Origin: Alistipes sp.
GTDB lineage: Bacteria > Bacteroidota > Bacteroidia > Bacteroidales > Rikenellaceae
Assembly: GCA_017465575.1 (NCBI GenBank)
Contig: JAFTVX010000011.1
Location: 57,639-121,638 of the forward strand
Reading direction: 5' to 3'
DNA: 64,000 bases
This document shows positions 15,415-24,923 of this stretch, piece by piece. The position numbers were made by a program, and so were the translations under genes. The notes beneath the pieces were generated by a model. It did not search any database. It saw only the letters and a program-made list of their open reading frames with translations, and was not told the origin of the DNA. The stretch's first letter is position 1. Every line of letters begins with the position of its first letter.

Positions 15415-15680
15415 ATGTCGAAATTGTGGCTATTTGAGTCGCTTTTTCGGCGGACATATTTTACGGAAGTGTATTTCGCAGTCCAAATCTGAAAATGTGG
15501 AAGTTTTCAAACTGAGGGACGAACGAATGACACTCATCTCTTGTGTAGTTATGCGGCTATGCACGGTCTGTGCATATACCCCATACTATCCAAGTGTGGG
15601 GCATTATATCGTTTATCTCAGTTAGGTCTTTCCACAACCTTCAGATTTATAAACGAAAATCAACTCCACACTTTTTTTAT
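15415..15680 (+). ncRNA. Candidate structured RNA or leader
   Basis: No credible protein is encoded. The plus strand has successive hairpins: TATGCAC/GTGCATA, CCCCATACT/AGTGTGGGG (nine pairs), and TCGTTTAT/ATAAACGA enclosing AGGT/ACCT. A TTTTTTTATA run follows at about 15670. This could be a free small RNA ended at the T-run or the leader of the DUF975 gene. I could not match it to a known Rfam family. Confidence 0.4.
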
Positions 15681-15854
15681 AACCACCGTATAGGATATCT
15701 ACGGTATAAGTATTACTATAAGGTCAAAAAGTTATTTGCGAACGGTATTTGTTGTATTTGTTGCTACATAAATTTTGAGATATCACAATTTATTGCGAAC
15801 TTTGATTCTGAAGTGTTTGCCGAAAAGATTATTAACCAATAAATTTTTATCGCT

Positions 15855-16493
15855 ATGAGAAGTAATTCTGAATTGAGAAGGGAAGCCAGAGCTACTATGT
15901 CGGGCAACTGGTTAGATGGTGTAGTAATTGCACTCGTATCTATGGTAATGATGTGCCTTGTGGCATCTCCACAGATTGTAACAGCAGAAGGTTCTGTTTC
16001 GGGCAATGTCATCTATATGCTTGCCTATGTCTTTATCGGTGCGCCAATTAGCTATGGACTCTACTTTGCCTATTTGCAATTCTGCCGTGGTGCAGAGCTA
16101 AAGGTCGAAAACCTCTTTAGCCTCTTTAACTCGAAATACTATATAAAGAGTGTCAGCCTCTATTTGCTCACATCGATATACACTTTCTTGTGGAGTCTTC
16201 TCCTTGTAATACCCGGTATTATTAAGGGTTTGTCTTACTCGATGGCACCATATATTCTCCTCGACAACCCCGAACTCTCTGCTGAAGAGGCTATCTGCCG
16301 TAGTATGGAGATGATGCGTGGTCATAAGATGGATCTCTTCCTGATAGGTCTTGGCTATGCGGGTCTTGCTATCTTATCGTGCTTCTTGCTCTGCATCCCG
16401 TTGCTGTGGCTTAGTCCATACTATATGACCGTATTTACCAAGTTCTATGAGAATCTCAAATACGAACAAATCCGCGAGATACCGATTCAATAA
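15855..16493 (+). CDS. DUF975-family integral membrane protein
   Basis: A 212-residue polytopic membrane protein. About four to five hydrophobic segments are visible (roughly 22-42, 50-75, 100-125, 158-185), together with the DUF975 features of an N-terminal RREARATMSGNW-like stretch and the cytoplasmic LSAEEAICRSMEMMRGHK segment near 142-159. The family is widespread and uncharacterised. It is a single gene between the structured leader and a strong terminator. No function can be assigned. Confidence 0.8.
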   Translation: MRSNSELRREARATMSGNWLDGVVIALVSMVMMCLVASPQIVTAEGSVSGNVIYMLAYVFIGAPISYGLYFAYLQFCRGAELKVENLFSLFNSKYYIKSVSLYLLTSIYTFLWSLLLVIPGIIKGLSYSMAPYILLDNPELSAEEAICRSMEMMRGHKMDLFLIGLGYAGLAILSCFLLCIPLLWLSPYYMTVFTKFYENLKYEQIREIPIQ

Positions 16494-16498
16494 ACTCT

Positions 16499-16543
16499 AA
16501 AAGTTAGGAGGTCGACTGGTTAGTCGGCCTCCAACTTTTTTTA
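16499..16543 (+). terminator. Strong terminator after the DUF975 gene
   Basis: AAAGTTAGGAGG ... CCTCCAACTTT with an inner GTCGACT/AGTCGGC stem, then a T-run. Confidence 0.85.
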
Positions 16544-16615
16544 TGCATGGGCAGGCACTAATATCCCTAATATCCCTATTTTCCCTAATCTCGCAATAAC
16601 TCCAGCTCTCGATTT

Positions 16616-16646
16616 TTTGGTGTTATCAAAATGTTTCGTACTTTTG
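16616..16646 (+). promoter_or_regulatory. Promoter of lnt-folC
   Basis: TTTG, a 19-base gap, then TACTTTTG, 37 bases before the lnt start. Confidence 0.7.
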
Positions 16647-16682
16647 TAGGGTAATAGTACTACTTAATATTAGACTACAGAT

Positions 16683-18257
16683 ATGAAACGAAATATTTTG
16701 TTAGCCGCCCTGTCGGTTGCACTTCTTGTGGCGGGTTGGCTTGGCATTACGGGTCTTACGCTATTGGTGGCGTTGGTACCGCTGTTGATTATCAGCGAAA
16801 ACCTCTCGGACTCGCGACGCGACTGGTGGCGTATGTGTGGCTATGCAGCAGCCACCTTCCTTGTGTGGAATGCCCTCACTATCTGGTGGGTATGGATTGC
16901 AGCGCCCATTGGTCCTATCACGGCAGGCATAGTGGGCACCTTCTACAACTTGGTAGCCTTTATGACCTACCACTACACCGCAAAGCGAGCGCACCGTGCC
17001 TTGGCATATACCCTACTCGTTACGCTCTGGATAGCCACCGAGTGGGCATACAACTCTGCCGATGTGATGACCTTCCCGTGGTTGTTGCTCGGTCATGGCT
17101 TCTCGGGCGATATCTGGGCCGTGCAGTGGTATGAGTATACTGGCATCTTTGGCGGTACGCTTTGGGTGTTAGTGGCAAATATCGCCATCTTCGAGATTTT
17201 GCGCCACCGCACCACCGCTTCCGTAGTTCGTGCGGGCATCATCATCCTCGCCCCTATCGCACTATCCTTAGCACTATACTTTGGCTACGAGCCCACGGAG
17301 CGCACCACGACTATATCGGTTGTTCAGCCCAATGTGCCCTGCTACGAGGATGAGCGCGAGGCAGCGGGCAAGATGGACCCCACGGAGAATACTTGTCGTC
17401 TCTTGGCAAGCGTTCCGCGTGGCTCATCGTTTGTCGTACTGCCCGAGTCGGCATTGGCATATATCCCCGGTGTCTATTCGACTGACGAGGAGCATCTTGA
17501 GCGCTTGATGCCGATTTTGACCCTTATGCACGGCGGGCATCTGCTCGACTCGAAGCTTATCGTAGGTGCATCTACGGTGCGCTACTATGGCGATGAACGA
17601 AAGACATCTACCGCCCACTACTCGGATTGGTATGGCTGGTACGACCACTACAACTCTGCCCTGCTGACGAATGTTCTCGGCGAGGTGGAGGATATCTACC
17701 ACAAGGGCAAGCTTGTTATCGGTGTCGAGGCGGTACCATTGAAAAATATCTTTGACCTCTTTGAGGTCTACCTCGGAGGTATCTCGGGTCAGCTTGGCTG
17801 GGGCGAGAAGCACTCTGTTTTCCGCAATGGCGAGGTGAAGATTGGACCCGCAATCTGCTACGAGGGTCTCTATGGCAACTATTTTGCAGGCTTTGCGCGT
17901 GAGGGTGCCGAGGTTATGGCCGTTATCTCGAACGATGGCTGGTGGGGCAACACCCCTGGTCACCGTCGTCTCTTCGACTTCTGCCGTCTGCGTGCTATCG
18001 AGACACGCCGAGCCATTGCCCGAAGTGCAAATACGGGTATCTCTGGCTTTATCTCACCCCGTGGCGAGACCATTGGCGAGCGTATGGAGTGGGACGAGGA
18101 GGGCGTGCTCACCGCCGAAGTTGAGTTGCGTGACGATGCTACGCTCTACACCCGCTATGGCGACTGGGTAGCGCGTATCTCGACACTTGTTGCGGTGTTG
18201 GCATTGCTCTACTATATGGCATACCGCATCAAACGAAAAAATCACTTGGTAGACTAA
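16683..18257 (+). CDS. lnt: Apolipoprotein N-acyltransferase
   Basis: Adds the third acyl chain to the N-terminal cysteine of lipoproteins at the periplasmic side of the inner membrane. The 524 residues comprise six to seven membrane segments (about 5-200), a nitrilase-like domain (210-490) and a last helix (500-516). The triad is present: Glu255 (LPESALAY), Lys343 (HKGKLV) and Cys392 (AICYEG). It would act on the many lipoproteins encoded in this window. folC follows after 23 bases and probably shares the transcript. Confidence 0.96.
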   Translation: MKRNILLAALSVALLVAGWLGITGLTLLVALVPLLIISENLSDSRRDWWRMCGYAAATFLVWNALTIWWVWIAAPIGPITAGIVGTFYNLVAFMTYHYTAKRAHRALAYTLLVTLWIATEWAYNSADVMTFPWLLLGHGFSGDIWAVQWYEYTGIFGGTLWVLVANIAIFEILRHRTTASVVRAGIIILAPIALSLALYFGYEPTERTTTISVVQPNVPCYEDEREAAGKMDPTENTCRLLASVPRGSSFVVLPESALAYIPGVYSTDEEHLERLMPILTLMHGGHLLDSKLIVGASTVRYYGDERKTSTAHYSDWYGWYDHYNSALLTNVLGEVEDIYHKGKLVIGVEAVPLKNIFDLFEVYLGGISGQLGWGEKHSVFRNGEVKIGPAICYEGLYGNYFAGFAREGAEVMAVISNDGWWGNTPGHRRLFDFCRLRAIETRRAIARSANTGISGFISPRGETIGERMEWDEEGVLTAEVELRDDATLYTRYGDWVARISTLVAVLALLYYMAYRIKRKNHLVD

Positions 18258-18280
18258 TATATCCCCTAATAAAATTTAGT

Positions 18281-19579
18281 ATGAATTACGCACAGACTCT
18301 TGAGTTCTTGTACAGCTCTATGCCGTCGTTCCAGCGTGTTGGAGGCGACGCTTATAAGCCGGGATTGGAGCGTGTAACAGCCTTCTGTCAGCACTTGGGC
18401 AACCCCCAGCGCAACTTCTACACCGTGCATATCGCGGGTACCAACGGCAAGGGCTCGGTATCGCATATGCTCGCATCTATTCTTCAGCAGGCAGGCTACC
18501 GCACGGGCTTGTTCACCTCGCCCCACCTCGCCGACTTCCGCGAGCGCATCCGTGTCGATGGCGAGATGATACCCAAGCAGAAGGTTGTAAACTTTGTAGA
18601 CCGCAACCAGGCGAAGATGAAGGAGTTAGACCTCTCGTTCTTCGAGATGACCGCAGCTATGGCCTTCGACTACTTCGACCAGAGCGATGTCGAGGTGGCG
18701 ATTATTGAGACAGGTCTTGGTGGCAGGTTGGATGCAACGAACCTTATCACGCCTATCTTGTCGGTCGTAACAAATATCTCGATGGAGCATACCGAGTTCT
18801 TGGGCGACACTATCGAGAAGATTGCTATGGAGAAGGCGGGTATCATCAAGAAGAGTATCCCCGTTGTTGTTGGCGAGCGTAACGATAGCTACAACCATAT
18901 CTTCGTCAATCGTGGCGCGGAGCTTAACTCTCGCGTTATCTTTGCCGAGGATGAGTTCCACCTATTGGGTATCGAACATTTCGACAACCTCAACCAGCAC
19001 TTTAGCGTTGAGCGTCAGCGTGATGGCAGAGTCTTTGAACTCGATATCGACCTCTTGGGCGACTATCAGCGCCACAATATCATCACCGCATGTGCCGCTG
19101 CCGACTACCTCGCCGAGATGACACCTCTCACCATTTCGCGCCGTGCCTTCCGTCAAGGTTTGGCAGACACCGCCGCAAACACTGGCTTAAAGGGTCGCTG
19201 GCAGGTGCTCTCGAACGAGCCATACACCGTATGCGACACGGGACACAATGCTGCGGGCATAGCCTATGTTGCCGAGCAGTTGGAGGCGTTGGAGTGCGAC
19301 AGGCTCTTTGCCGTTATGGGCTTTGCCAAGGAGAAGGATCTCGACAAGATTTTGCACCTCTTGCCCCGCAAGGCGCACTATATCTTCACACGCGCACAGA
19401 TTGAGCGTGCTCGTGCCATCGATGATATCGCCACGGCAGCCACCGCCCTCGGTCTTGACTTCGAGACCGCACCCACGGTAGCCGAGGCTGTTGCTCGTGC
19501 CAAGGCACTCGCCACACCAAGCGATGCGATATTTATCGGCGGTAGTAACTATGTGATTGCCGAAATCGAAGAGTTATAA
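18281..19579 (+). CDS. folC: Dihydrofolate synthase / folylpolyglutamate synthase
   Basis: Mur-ligase-type enzyme that adds glutamate to dihydropteroate and then extends the polyglutamate tail of folates. The ATP loop GTNGKGSV is at 53-60, followed by FTSPHLADFRERI, the ETGLGGRLDATN segment and the CDTGHNAAG segment. The 432 residues are normal. It is second in the lnt-folC pair, and the terminator at 19597-19627 closes the unit. Confidence 0.96.
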   Translation: MNYAQTLEFLYSSMPSFQRVGGDAYKPGLERVTAFCQHLGNPQRNFYTVHIAGTNGKGSVSHMLASILQQAGYRTGLFTSPHLADFRERIRVDGEMIPKQKVVNFVDRNQAKMKELDLSFFEMTAAMAFDYFDQSDVEVAIIETGLGGRLDATNLITPILSVVTNISMEHTEFLGDTIEKIAMEKAGIIKKSIPVVVGERNDSYNHIFVNRGAELNSRVIFAEDEFHLLGIEHFDNLNQHFSVERQRDGRVFELDIDLLGDYQRHNIITACAAADYLAEMTPLTISRRAFRQGLADTAANTGLKGRWQVLSNEPYTVCDTGHNAAGIAYVAEQLEALECDRLFAVMGFAKEKDLDKILHLLPRKAHYIFTRAQIERARAIDDIATAATALGLDFETAPTVAEAVARAKALATPSDAIFIGGSNYVIAEIEEL

Positions 19580-19596
19580 AGATAATACCGTATAAT

Positions 19597-19627
19597 AAAA
19601 TAGATTGACCAAGCGGTCAACCTATTT
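19597..19627. terminator. Bidirectional terminator between folC and a small membrane gene
   Basis: AAAATAG-TTGACC / GGTCAA-CTATTTT around an AAGC loop. A/T runs on both flanks let it serve both converging genes. Confidence 0.75.
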
Positions 19628-19629
19628 TG

Positions 19630-19854
19630 TTATACTGGTTTTATATCATCATCAATTCTTCGACAACCCATTTCTCGGATGCGCTTCACCTGCTTGGCTG
19701 ACGAGATATGACCGATAAAGGCCACAATGCAGACCAAAAGCATCGGAATGCCGAGCTTAAGGTTGCCAATGCCGATAAGCCAAAGTGTCCAAGGTGCGCC
19801 AAGGATAAGCGCCACAAGGCAAGCTACTTTCAGAAAAATATAGTGTCCTAACAT
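19630..19854 (-). CDS. Small two-helix membrane protein, unknown
   Basis: A 74-residue protein that I do not recognise. It has two hydrophobic helices (about 6-26 and 33-50) and a basic cytoplasmic tail (SAKQVKRIREMGCRR). It starts 11 bases after the ung stop on the same strand and ends at the shared terminator, which supports a real gene in the ung transcript. Codon use is like that of its neighbours. Confidence 0.6.
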   Translation of the reverse strand: MLGHYIFLKVACLVALILGAPWTLWLIGIGNLKLGIPMLLVCIVAFIGHISSAKQVKRIREMGCRRIDDDIKPV

Positions 19855-19865
19855 ACTCTTATTAT

Positions 19866-20531
19866 TTACCAGTTAATAGGTTCTTTGCCCTGACTGCGGA
19901 GGTAGTCGTTAGCCATTGAGAAGTGGCGACAACCAAAGAAACCTCTATACGCCGAAAGTGGCGAGGGGTGCACAGCACGCAAGATAAGGTTGCGCTCAGG
20001 GTCGGCAATAGCGCCCTTCTTCTGTGCATAGTTGCCCCAAAGCATATAGACCACACCCTCCTTGCGCTCGGCAATAGCACGAACCACAGCATCGGTAAAG
20101 CGCTCCCAGCCCTTACCTGCGTGTGATGCCGCCTCGTGGGCACGCACGGTAAGCACAGCGTTTAGAAGCAACACGCCCTGCTCTGCCCAGCGTTCGAGTT
20201 CGCCCGACGAAGGCATCTCGGCACCCGTATCGTCGTGCACCTCCTTGAGGATATTCTGCAACGATGGCGGGAAGGGAACACCCTCCGACACCGAGAAGCA
20301 TAGGCCATTAGCCTGACCCTCACCATGATATGGGTCTTGACCGATAATCACAACCTTGAGCTTATCCAACGGACATTTGTCGAAGGCACGGAAGATATTG
20401 CGACCAGCGGGGAACACCGTTGTCGAAGCATACTCCCCCTTGACGAACTCTACAAGCTCGTCGAAATAGGGCTTTGTAAACTCCTCACGAAGAACAGTTT
20501 TCCAATCCTCAGCTATACGAACATCTGCCAT
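19866..20531 (-). CDS. ung: Uracil-DNA glycosylase
   Basis: Removes uracil from DNA in base-excision repair. The water-activating motif GQDPYHG (64-70, Asp66) and the minor-groove loop HPSPLS (188-193) mark family 1 UDG. I chose the ATG at 20531 (221 residues, MADVRIAEDW), since the longer frame to 20552 adds a poor start. A TATTTTTG box at 20563-20570 lies 32 bases upstream and overlaps the divergent phoA promoter. Confidence 0.97.
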   Translation of the reverse strand: MADVRIAEDWKTVLREEFTKPYFDELVEFVKGEYASTTVFPAGRNIFRAFDKCPLDKLKVVIIGQDPYHGEGQANGLCFSVSEGVPFPPSLQNILKEVHDDTGAEMPSSGELERWAEQGVLLLNAVLTVRAHEAASHAGKGWERFTDAVVRAIAERKEGVVYMLWGNYAQKKGAIADPERNLILRAVHPSPLSAYRGFFGCRHFSMANDYLRSQGKEPINW

Positions 20532-20558
20532 AGGTCTCTCGAATGGGGTCAATTTTGT

Positions 20559-20590
20559 TTTGCAAAAATAATATTATTTTTCTAAATTTG
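20559..20590 (+). promoter_or_regulatory. Promoter of the alkaline phosphatase gene
   Basis: TTTG, a 20-base gap, then TAAATTTG. It interlocks with a minus-strand TATTTTTG (20563-20570) serving ung, so the two genes may compete for polymerase. Confidence 0.6.
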
Positions 20591-20621
20591 CGTATCGTTA
20601 AACCAATTTTTTCGAAGCACT

Positions 20622-21695
20622 ATGCGCAAATTGACCCTTTTGCTACTATTCGTTGCGGGCATCACCACGAACGCCCTTGCACAACACGAAATCAAGAATA
20701 TTATCTTCCTTATTGGCGACGGCATGGGCCTATCGTCGGTATCGATGATGCAGCTCGAGAACAACTACGAGCCTACGATATTTGACCGTGCCGAGAACAT
20801 AGCGTTGCAGAAGACCTACTCGTTGGATAACCGCGTTACCGACTCGGCAGCATCGGGAACAGCACTCGCCACAGGCACGAAGACCAACAACACGATGCTT
20901 GGCCAGACTCCCGACGGCAAGGATTTGGTATCCCTAATGGATATCGCCCACGAGCGCGGTATGCAGACTGGCCTTATCGCTACCACATATCTTCAGCACG
21001 CCACACCTGGCGCATTCTACGCCTGCACCGAGAGCCGACACAACTACCTCGCTATCACCGAGCAGTTGGTGGCAAGCACCATCGATGTAGCGATAGGTGG
21101 CGGTATGGCATTCTTCGAGGAGCAGTATGGCTCGAAGGAGGCTGCCAAGGCGAAACTCAACAAGGCGGGCTATGAGCTTATCGAGGATATGGAGTCTTTG
21201 AAGGCTACGAATGGCAAGAAGCGTGTAATGGCGCTCCTTGGCGCAAAGGAGGTAGGCGAAAACTCTGGCAGTTACCTTGCCGAGGCTACAGCCGAGGCTA
21301 TCCGCCTATTCGAGAAGCGTGGCGACAAGGGCTTTGCGCTGATGGTCGAGGGCTCGCTAATCGACGGCATGGGTCACGGCAACGATGCCAAGGCTCAGCA
21401 GAAGGAGATGGATAGCTTTATGCAGGCTGTCGAGGTGGCTGTCGAGTATGCTGAGAAGTCGGGTAACACCCTTGTTGTCGTAACTGCCGACCACGAGACA
21501 GGCGGTCTTTCAATAGTAAGTGGCAATGCCGACTTCAACCTATCGGAGCAGGGCATAGAGTATCGCTGGACAACCGACGGTCACTCAGGACAGATGGTAC
21601 CCATATATCTCTACGGCGCTGGTGCCGAGCGAATCAACGGCATAATGGAGAATGCGGAGCTTGGAGCAAAGCTCAAGGCACTAATTAGCGAGTAG
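20622..21695 (+). CDS. phoA: Alkaline phosphatase
   Basis: Periplasmic phosphomonoesterase of 357 residues with a signal peptide cleaved after about residue 20 (NALA). Metal ligands and the nucleophile are visible: GDGMG (32-36), VTDSAASGT (72-80, Ser75 nucleophile), GHGND near 250, TADHETGG near 290 and DGHSGQ near 316. It is shorter than the E. coli enzyme, as many Bacteroidetes versions are. No Pho-box-like repeat is obvious. Its 3' end overlaps the convergent MATE gene by 11 bases. Confidence 0.93.
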   Translation: MRKLTLLLLFVAGITTNALAQHEIKNIIFLIGDGMGLSSVSMMQLENNYEPTIFDRAENIALQKTYSLDNRVTDSAASGTALATGTKTNNTMLGQTPDGKDLVSLMDIAHERGMQTGLIATTYLQHATPGAFYACTESRHNYLAITEQLVASTIDVAIGGGMAFFEEQYGSKEAAKAKLNKAGYELIEDMESLKATNGKKRVMALLGAKEVGENSGSYLAEATAEAIRLFEKRGDKGFALMVEGSLIDGMGHGNDAKAQQKEMDSFMQAVEVAVEYAEKSGNTLVVVTADHETGGLSIVSGNADFNLSEQGIEYRWTTDGHSGQMVPIYLYGAGAERINGIMENAELGAKLKALISE

Positions 21696-23061
21696 CTCGC
21701 TCCAAGTGGCGAACACGCCACAATAGGCGTAGCGAGGTGAGCAACGCTGCCGAGCTAAGACCAATGATAAGACCTATCGCCAAGCCGTGGCACTCCATAT
21801 CGAAGCGGTATGCCAACAAGCAACCTATCGGGATATTTAGCACAAGGTAGCTACAAAGCACGATAGGCATAACGATGCGCACATCCTGCAATCCACGCAA
21901 CATGCTAATAGACAAGCCTTGAATAGCATCCGAGAGCTGATATATAGCGATAAGCAACATCAGCTCGGCGGTGAGTGCTATGATAGCTTCGTTGTCGGTA
22001 AAGAGCATAGCGATGGGCGTACGCAAAAAGACAAATACCATAGCCATAAGCACCGCCCACGCCAAACCGAGGTGGTAGGTGGCATATACCGTGGGTCGTA
22101 GCTCGCCAAACGACTGCGAGCCGTAGATATGCGAAACCACAATGGTCGATGCCGAGCCGATAGCAACGGTAATCATCCAAGCGATATTTGCAATGCTGAA
22201 AGCCACCTGCATCGAGCCTGCCGCAACAGCACCAAACGAGAGTGCGAGGATTGAGGTGAGGATAAAGGCTGCCGACTCCAAGACCATCTGGAACGAGATA
22301 GGTGCGCCAATATTTATCAGCGCACGGAAGTTCTCCATACGCAGGCTACGACGACCAAAGAAGGCACGATAGATACGCAATCGTCGCGAAAGGAAGAAGT
22401 AGGCGACGATAACCACCATCTGCATAACACGCGACAGAAGCGTAGCAAGACCAGCACCCTCGGCACCCATAGCCTCCGAACCCAACTCACCAAAGATAAA
22501 TACCCAGTTAAGGAAGATGTTTAGTGCATTACCCGCGAGTGTCACCCACATCGCCACCTTCGTATTGCCTATACCCTCCAAGAACTGCTTGAGAGCAAGG
22601 AATATCATCAGCGGGATAATGCTCCACACCAACATATCGTAGTAGGGCAACGCCATATCGGCCACGGCAGCAACATCGTCGCCCGACGACGACATCCAAC
22701 CCTGCAAAACGCCAATAAAGGGGCGGAGAGCCACCGCCACGATGGTTGCCACGATGCCTAAGCCGAAGCAGTAGATGATGCTATTTTGGAATAAGCGCCC
22801 CACCTCTCGCCTATCGCCACGGGCATAGCTCTCGCCAACGATAGGTGTAATGGCGAGTGCCAAACCGAGGGCGGCAAGGTAGATAAGCAAGAACAACGAG
22901 CTACCGAGCGACACCGCAGCCAAGGGCACAGGGTCGCTACCGCCATAGTTGCCCACCATAGCCGTATCGGCAAACTGCGTGGTAAGCTGTCCCGCCTGAG
23001 CAAGCACAACGGGGGCAGCAAGCGTAGCAATACGCTTATAGTAAGTAAAATATTTACGCAC
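21685..23061 (-). CDS. MATE-family efflux transporter
   Basis: A 458-residue exporter with twelve predicted membrane helices, expelling cationic drugs or metabolites in exchange for Na+ or H+. It starts with a GTG that overlaps the TAG of the upstream lipoprotein gene by one base (TAGTG), implying translational coupling. The N-terminal half-repeat begins ATLAAPVVLAQAGQL and the second near residue 240 (INIGAPISFQMVLES), as in MATE proteins. It is the last gene of the unit that begins with the tyrosine phosphatase gene. Substrate unknown. Confidence 0.93.
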   Translation of the reverse strand: MRKYFTYYKRIATLAAPVVLAQAGQLTTQFADTAMVGNYGGSDPVPLAAVSLGSSLFLLIYLAALGLALAITPIVGESYARGDRREVGRLFQNSIIYCFGLGIVATIVAVALRPFIGVLQGWMSSSGDDVAAVADMALPYYDMLVWSIIPLMIFLALKQFLEGIGNTKVAMWVTLAGNALNIFLNWVFIFGELGSEAMGAEGAGLATLLSRVMQMVVIVAYFFLSRRLRIYRAFFGRRSLRMENFRALINIGAPISFQMVLESAAFILTSILALSFGAVAAGSMQVAFSIANIAWMITVAIGSASTIVVSHIYGSQSFGELRPTVYATYHLGLAWAVLMAMVFVFLRTPIAMLFTDNEAIIALTAELMLLIAIYQLSDAIQGLSISMLRGLQDVRIVMPIVLCSYLVLNIPIGCLLAYRFDMECHGLAIGLIIGLSSAALLTSLRLLWRVRHLERATR

Positions 23062-24911
23062 TAATTGACATAATCTTTATAGAGTTCGACAAACTCCTCG
23101 GCATCGGCGGTATCGGCCTTAGTAAACGACATAGGCTCCGAGATGAACAACTCGCCAACAAAGCCACTCTCATCCTCTGCCAAGCCGCAGACAACATACT
23201 CATTGCCATAGGTGCATAGCGCCCAGTCGGGAGATGAGGTGTAGGAGTACTCCAACAGACTCTCGCGGATATCCTCCTCGCTATATTCGTCGACATAGTA
23301 TGCAGGGAAGATATCGAAGTGGAGCGTGGGCGATGGCTCGGCGGTCAAGACCTCAACCGAGAGGAAGTAGTCGGCATAGCCGGTAAATGTCTGGTAGTAA
23401 GGCTCAACGGCAGCAACCTCCGCTAAATCGTAGGCTGTGCACTTAACCTCGGTGATACGGTTCTTGCCCTCGCCATCCTCCTTGGTCGTAAAGCGATAGA
23501 CGAAGAGGTCGGTGGTCGCTGCGCCAGCATAGTAGCCATAGACGGCAATAACAAACTCCGTAGCAGGGGGCAACTGGTCGATATGCTCCTCATATACGCC
23601 CGAAAGCTCCAGAGGTGCATACTTCTCCATAACATACTCCAACTGCTCCTGCTTATCGCCATCGGGGAGGTTCTTGGCGTACATCATAACCGCCGTATAC
23701 TGCTCATCGGTCGAGGGTGTGATGCGCACATCTACCGAGCGGGGCATAATATTCGAAAACTCAACATCGAAGGTCATATCCGACCTCTCGACCGTACCCG
23801 TAGAGAAGTACTCCACAATGGGCTTCGACACCACCATAGGCACATTGCCATCTACCGCATCGATAGCGTAGATAAGCGCCATATAGCGGTGGTTGGCATT
23901 AAGAGTCTTGCTAAACTGTGCTTCGCCCTTATAGCCAAGCTGTTGCATAATCTCCTCGGCGCTCTTCTCCTCGAAGTAGTAGAGGTGGTCGGCAACATAG
24001 AAGAAGGCCTCGGCAACAGCCTGCTCGGCCTCGGCCGTAAACGCCAAGCCCTGCTCGATATAGCCAGCCTCGGAGTCCTCAACGAGCTGAACGGCATAGT
24101 AGCCCTCCCACGACTCTGGCTTTACCGAGAAGCTAACCTCGGGGCCCTCGGCCGTGATTGTAGCCTCAAAATCCATTGCCGTGCGCTCAGGCAGACGGTT
24201 TTCGATAACGAGATACTCCACATCGGTGATAGCCTCAAACTTATCGCCACGAGCGTAGATACCGTAGGCATAAACCACATACTCCTTGGCGGGAGAGAGC
24301 TCTTGCCAACGCTTAGTCCTCTTACCCGAGAGTGCCAAGTTGCTACTATTTAGGAACTCTTCAAGCGTGGTTTCGCCCGTGATATAGGTGTAGAAGTAGG
24401 CTAAGTCGGCAGCCACCAAGTCCTCAACCGTCGTGATACCCTGCTCGGTAAGGTAGCTCTTCTCGGCCATCATCACGATATAGGGCATCGTATCGTCGGC
24501 AGGCGTAATGCGCACCTCGCACTCCGAATAGTCGCACTCCGCAAGCTCCAAACTTAGCCAATCGCCACGCTTAGCATCTTGCGTTACAACAACCTGAGGC
24601 TCAACATCTGTTGAGATATGGCGAAGTGTGATAGTCGCCGTACGCTCCCTGTCCGAGGGGTTGGGCAGTACTCTAAAGCTGATTACACCAGCCATCGCAT
24701 TGTCGATATCCACAATCCACTCGGCATCCGTTACTGCCACAGCATTTATTGCCGACTCCGACTGTAGAGTGTAGTATATTCTGCCATCGCCACCCAAATC
24801 ATCAAACTCGATACTCTCCTGCCTAACACTAAATGGCGCTGAGGGCTCTATACGATTGTCGGTACATGCCAAAGCACATACCGACAATAAAACAACCATT
24901 AATCGACGCAT
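23061..24911 (-). CDS. Large surface lipoprotein with repeated Ig-like modules
   Basis: A 616-residue lipoprotein with a short signal ending in CALAC (Cys16). An N-terminal BACON-like beta sandwich (about 28-115: DAEWIVDID, TATITLRHIS, QVVVTQD) is followed by repeats of a module with a PYIVMMAEKSYL or YYAVQLVEDSE start and a KEYVVYAYGIYARG end; at least three occur (130-225, 245-360, 380-475). The downstream neighbour in reading order is a MATE pump and the upstream one is a shorter paralogue. It is probably surface-exposed; glycan binding is plausible from BACON families but unproven. Confidence 0.75.
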   Translation of the reverse strand: MRRLMVVLLSVCALACTDNRIEPSAPFSVRQESIEFDDLGGDGRIYYTLQSESAINAVAVTDAEWIVDIDNAMAGVISFRVLPNPSDRERTATITLRHISTDVEPQVVVTQDAKRGDWLSLELAECDYSECEVRITPADDTMPYIVMMAEKSYLTEQGITTVEDLVAADLAYFYTYITGETTLEEFLNSSNLALSGKRTKRWQELSPAKEYVVYAYGIYARGDKFEAITDVEYLVIENRLPERTAMDFEATITAEGPEVSFSVKPESWEGYYAVQLVEDSEAGYIEQGLAFTAEAEQAVAEAFFYVADHLYYFEEKSAEEIMQQLGYKGEAQFSKTLNANHRYMALIYAIDAVDGNVPMVVSKPIVEYFSTGTVERSDMTFDVEFSNIMPRSVDVRITPSTDEQYTAVMMYAKNLPDGDKQEQLEYVMEKYAPLELSGVYEEHIDQLPPATEFVIAVYGYYAGAATTDLFVYRFTTKEDGEGKNRITEVKCTAYDLAEVAAVEPYYQTFTGYADYFLSVEVLTAEPSPTLHFDIFPAYYVDEYSEEDIRESLLEYSYTSSPDWALCTYGNEYVVCGLAEDESGFVGELFISEPMSFTKADTADAEEFVELYKDYVN

Positions 24912-24923
24912 AACAGAGAATCG

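Noticed and set aside
15570-15842. 90-codon frame before the DUF975 gene
   Set aside because: Rich in Tyr, Lys and Ile as expected of AT-rich leader DNA, overlaps strong hairpins and a T-run, and shows no family resemblance.
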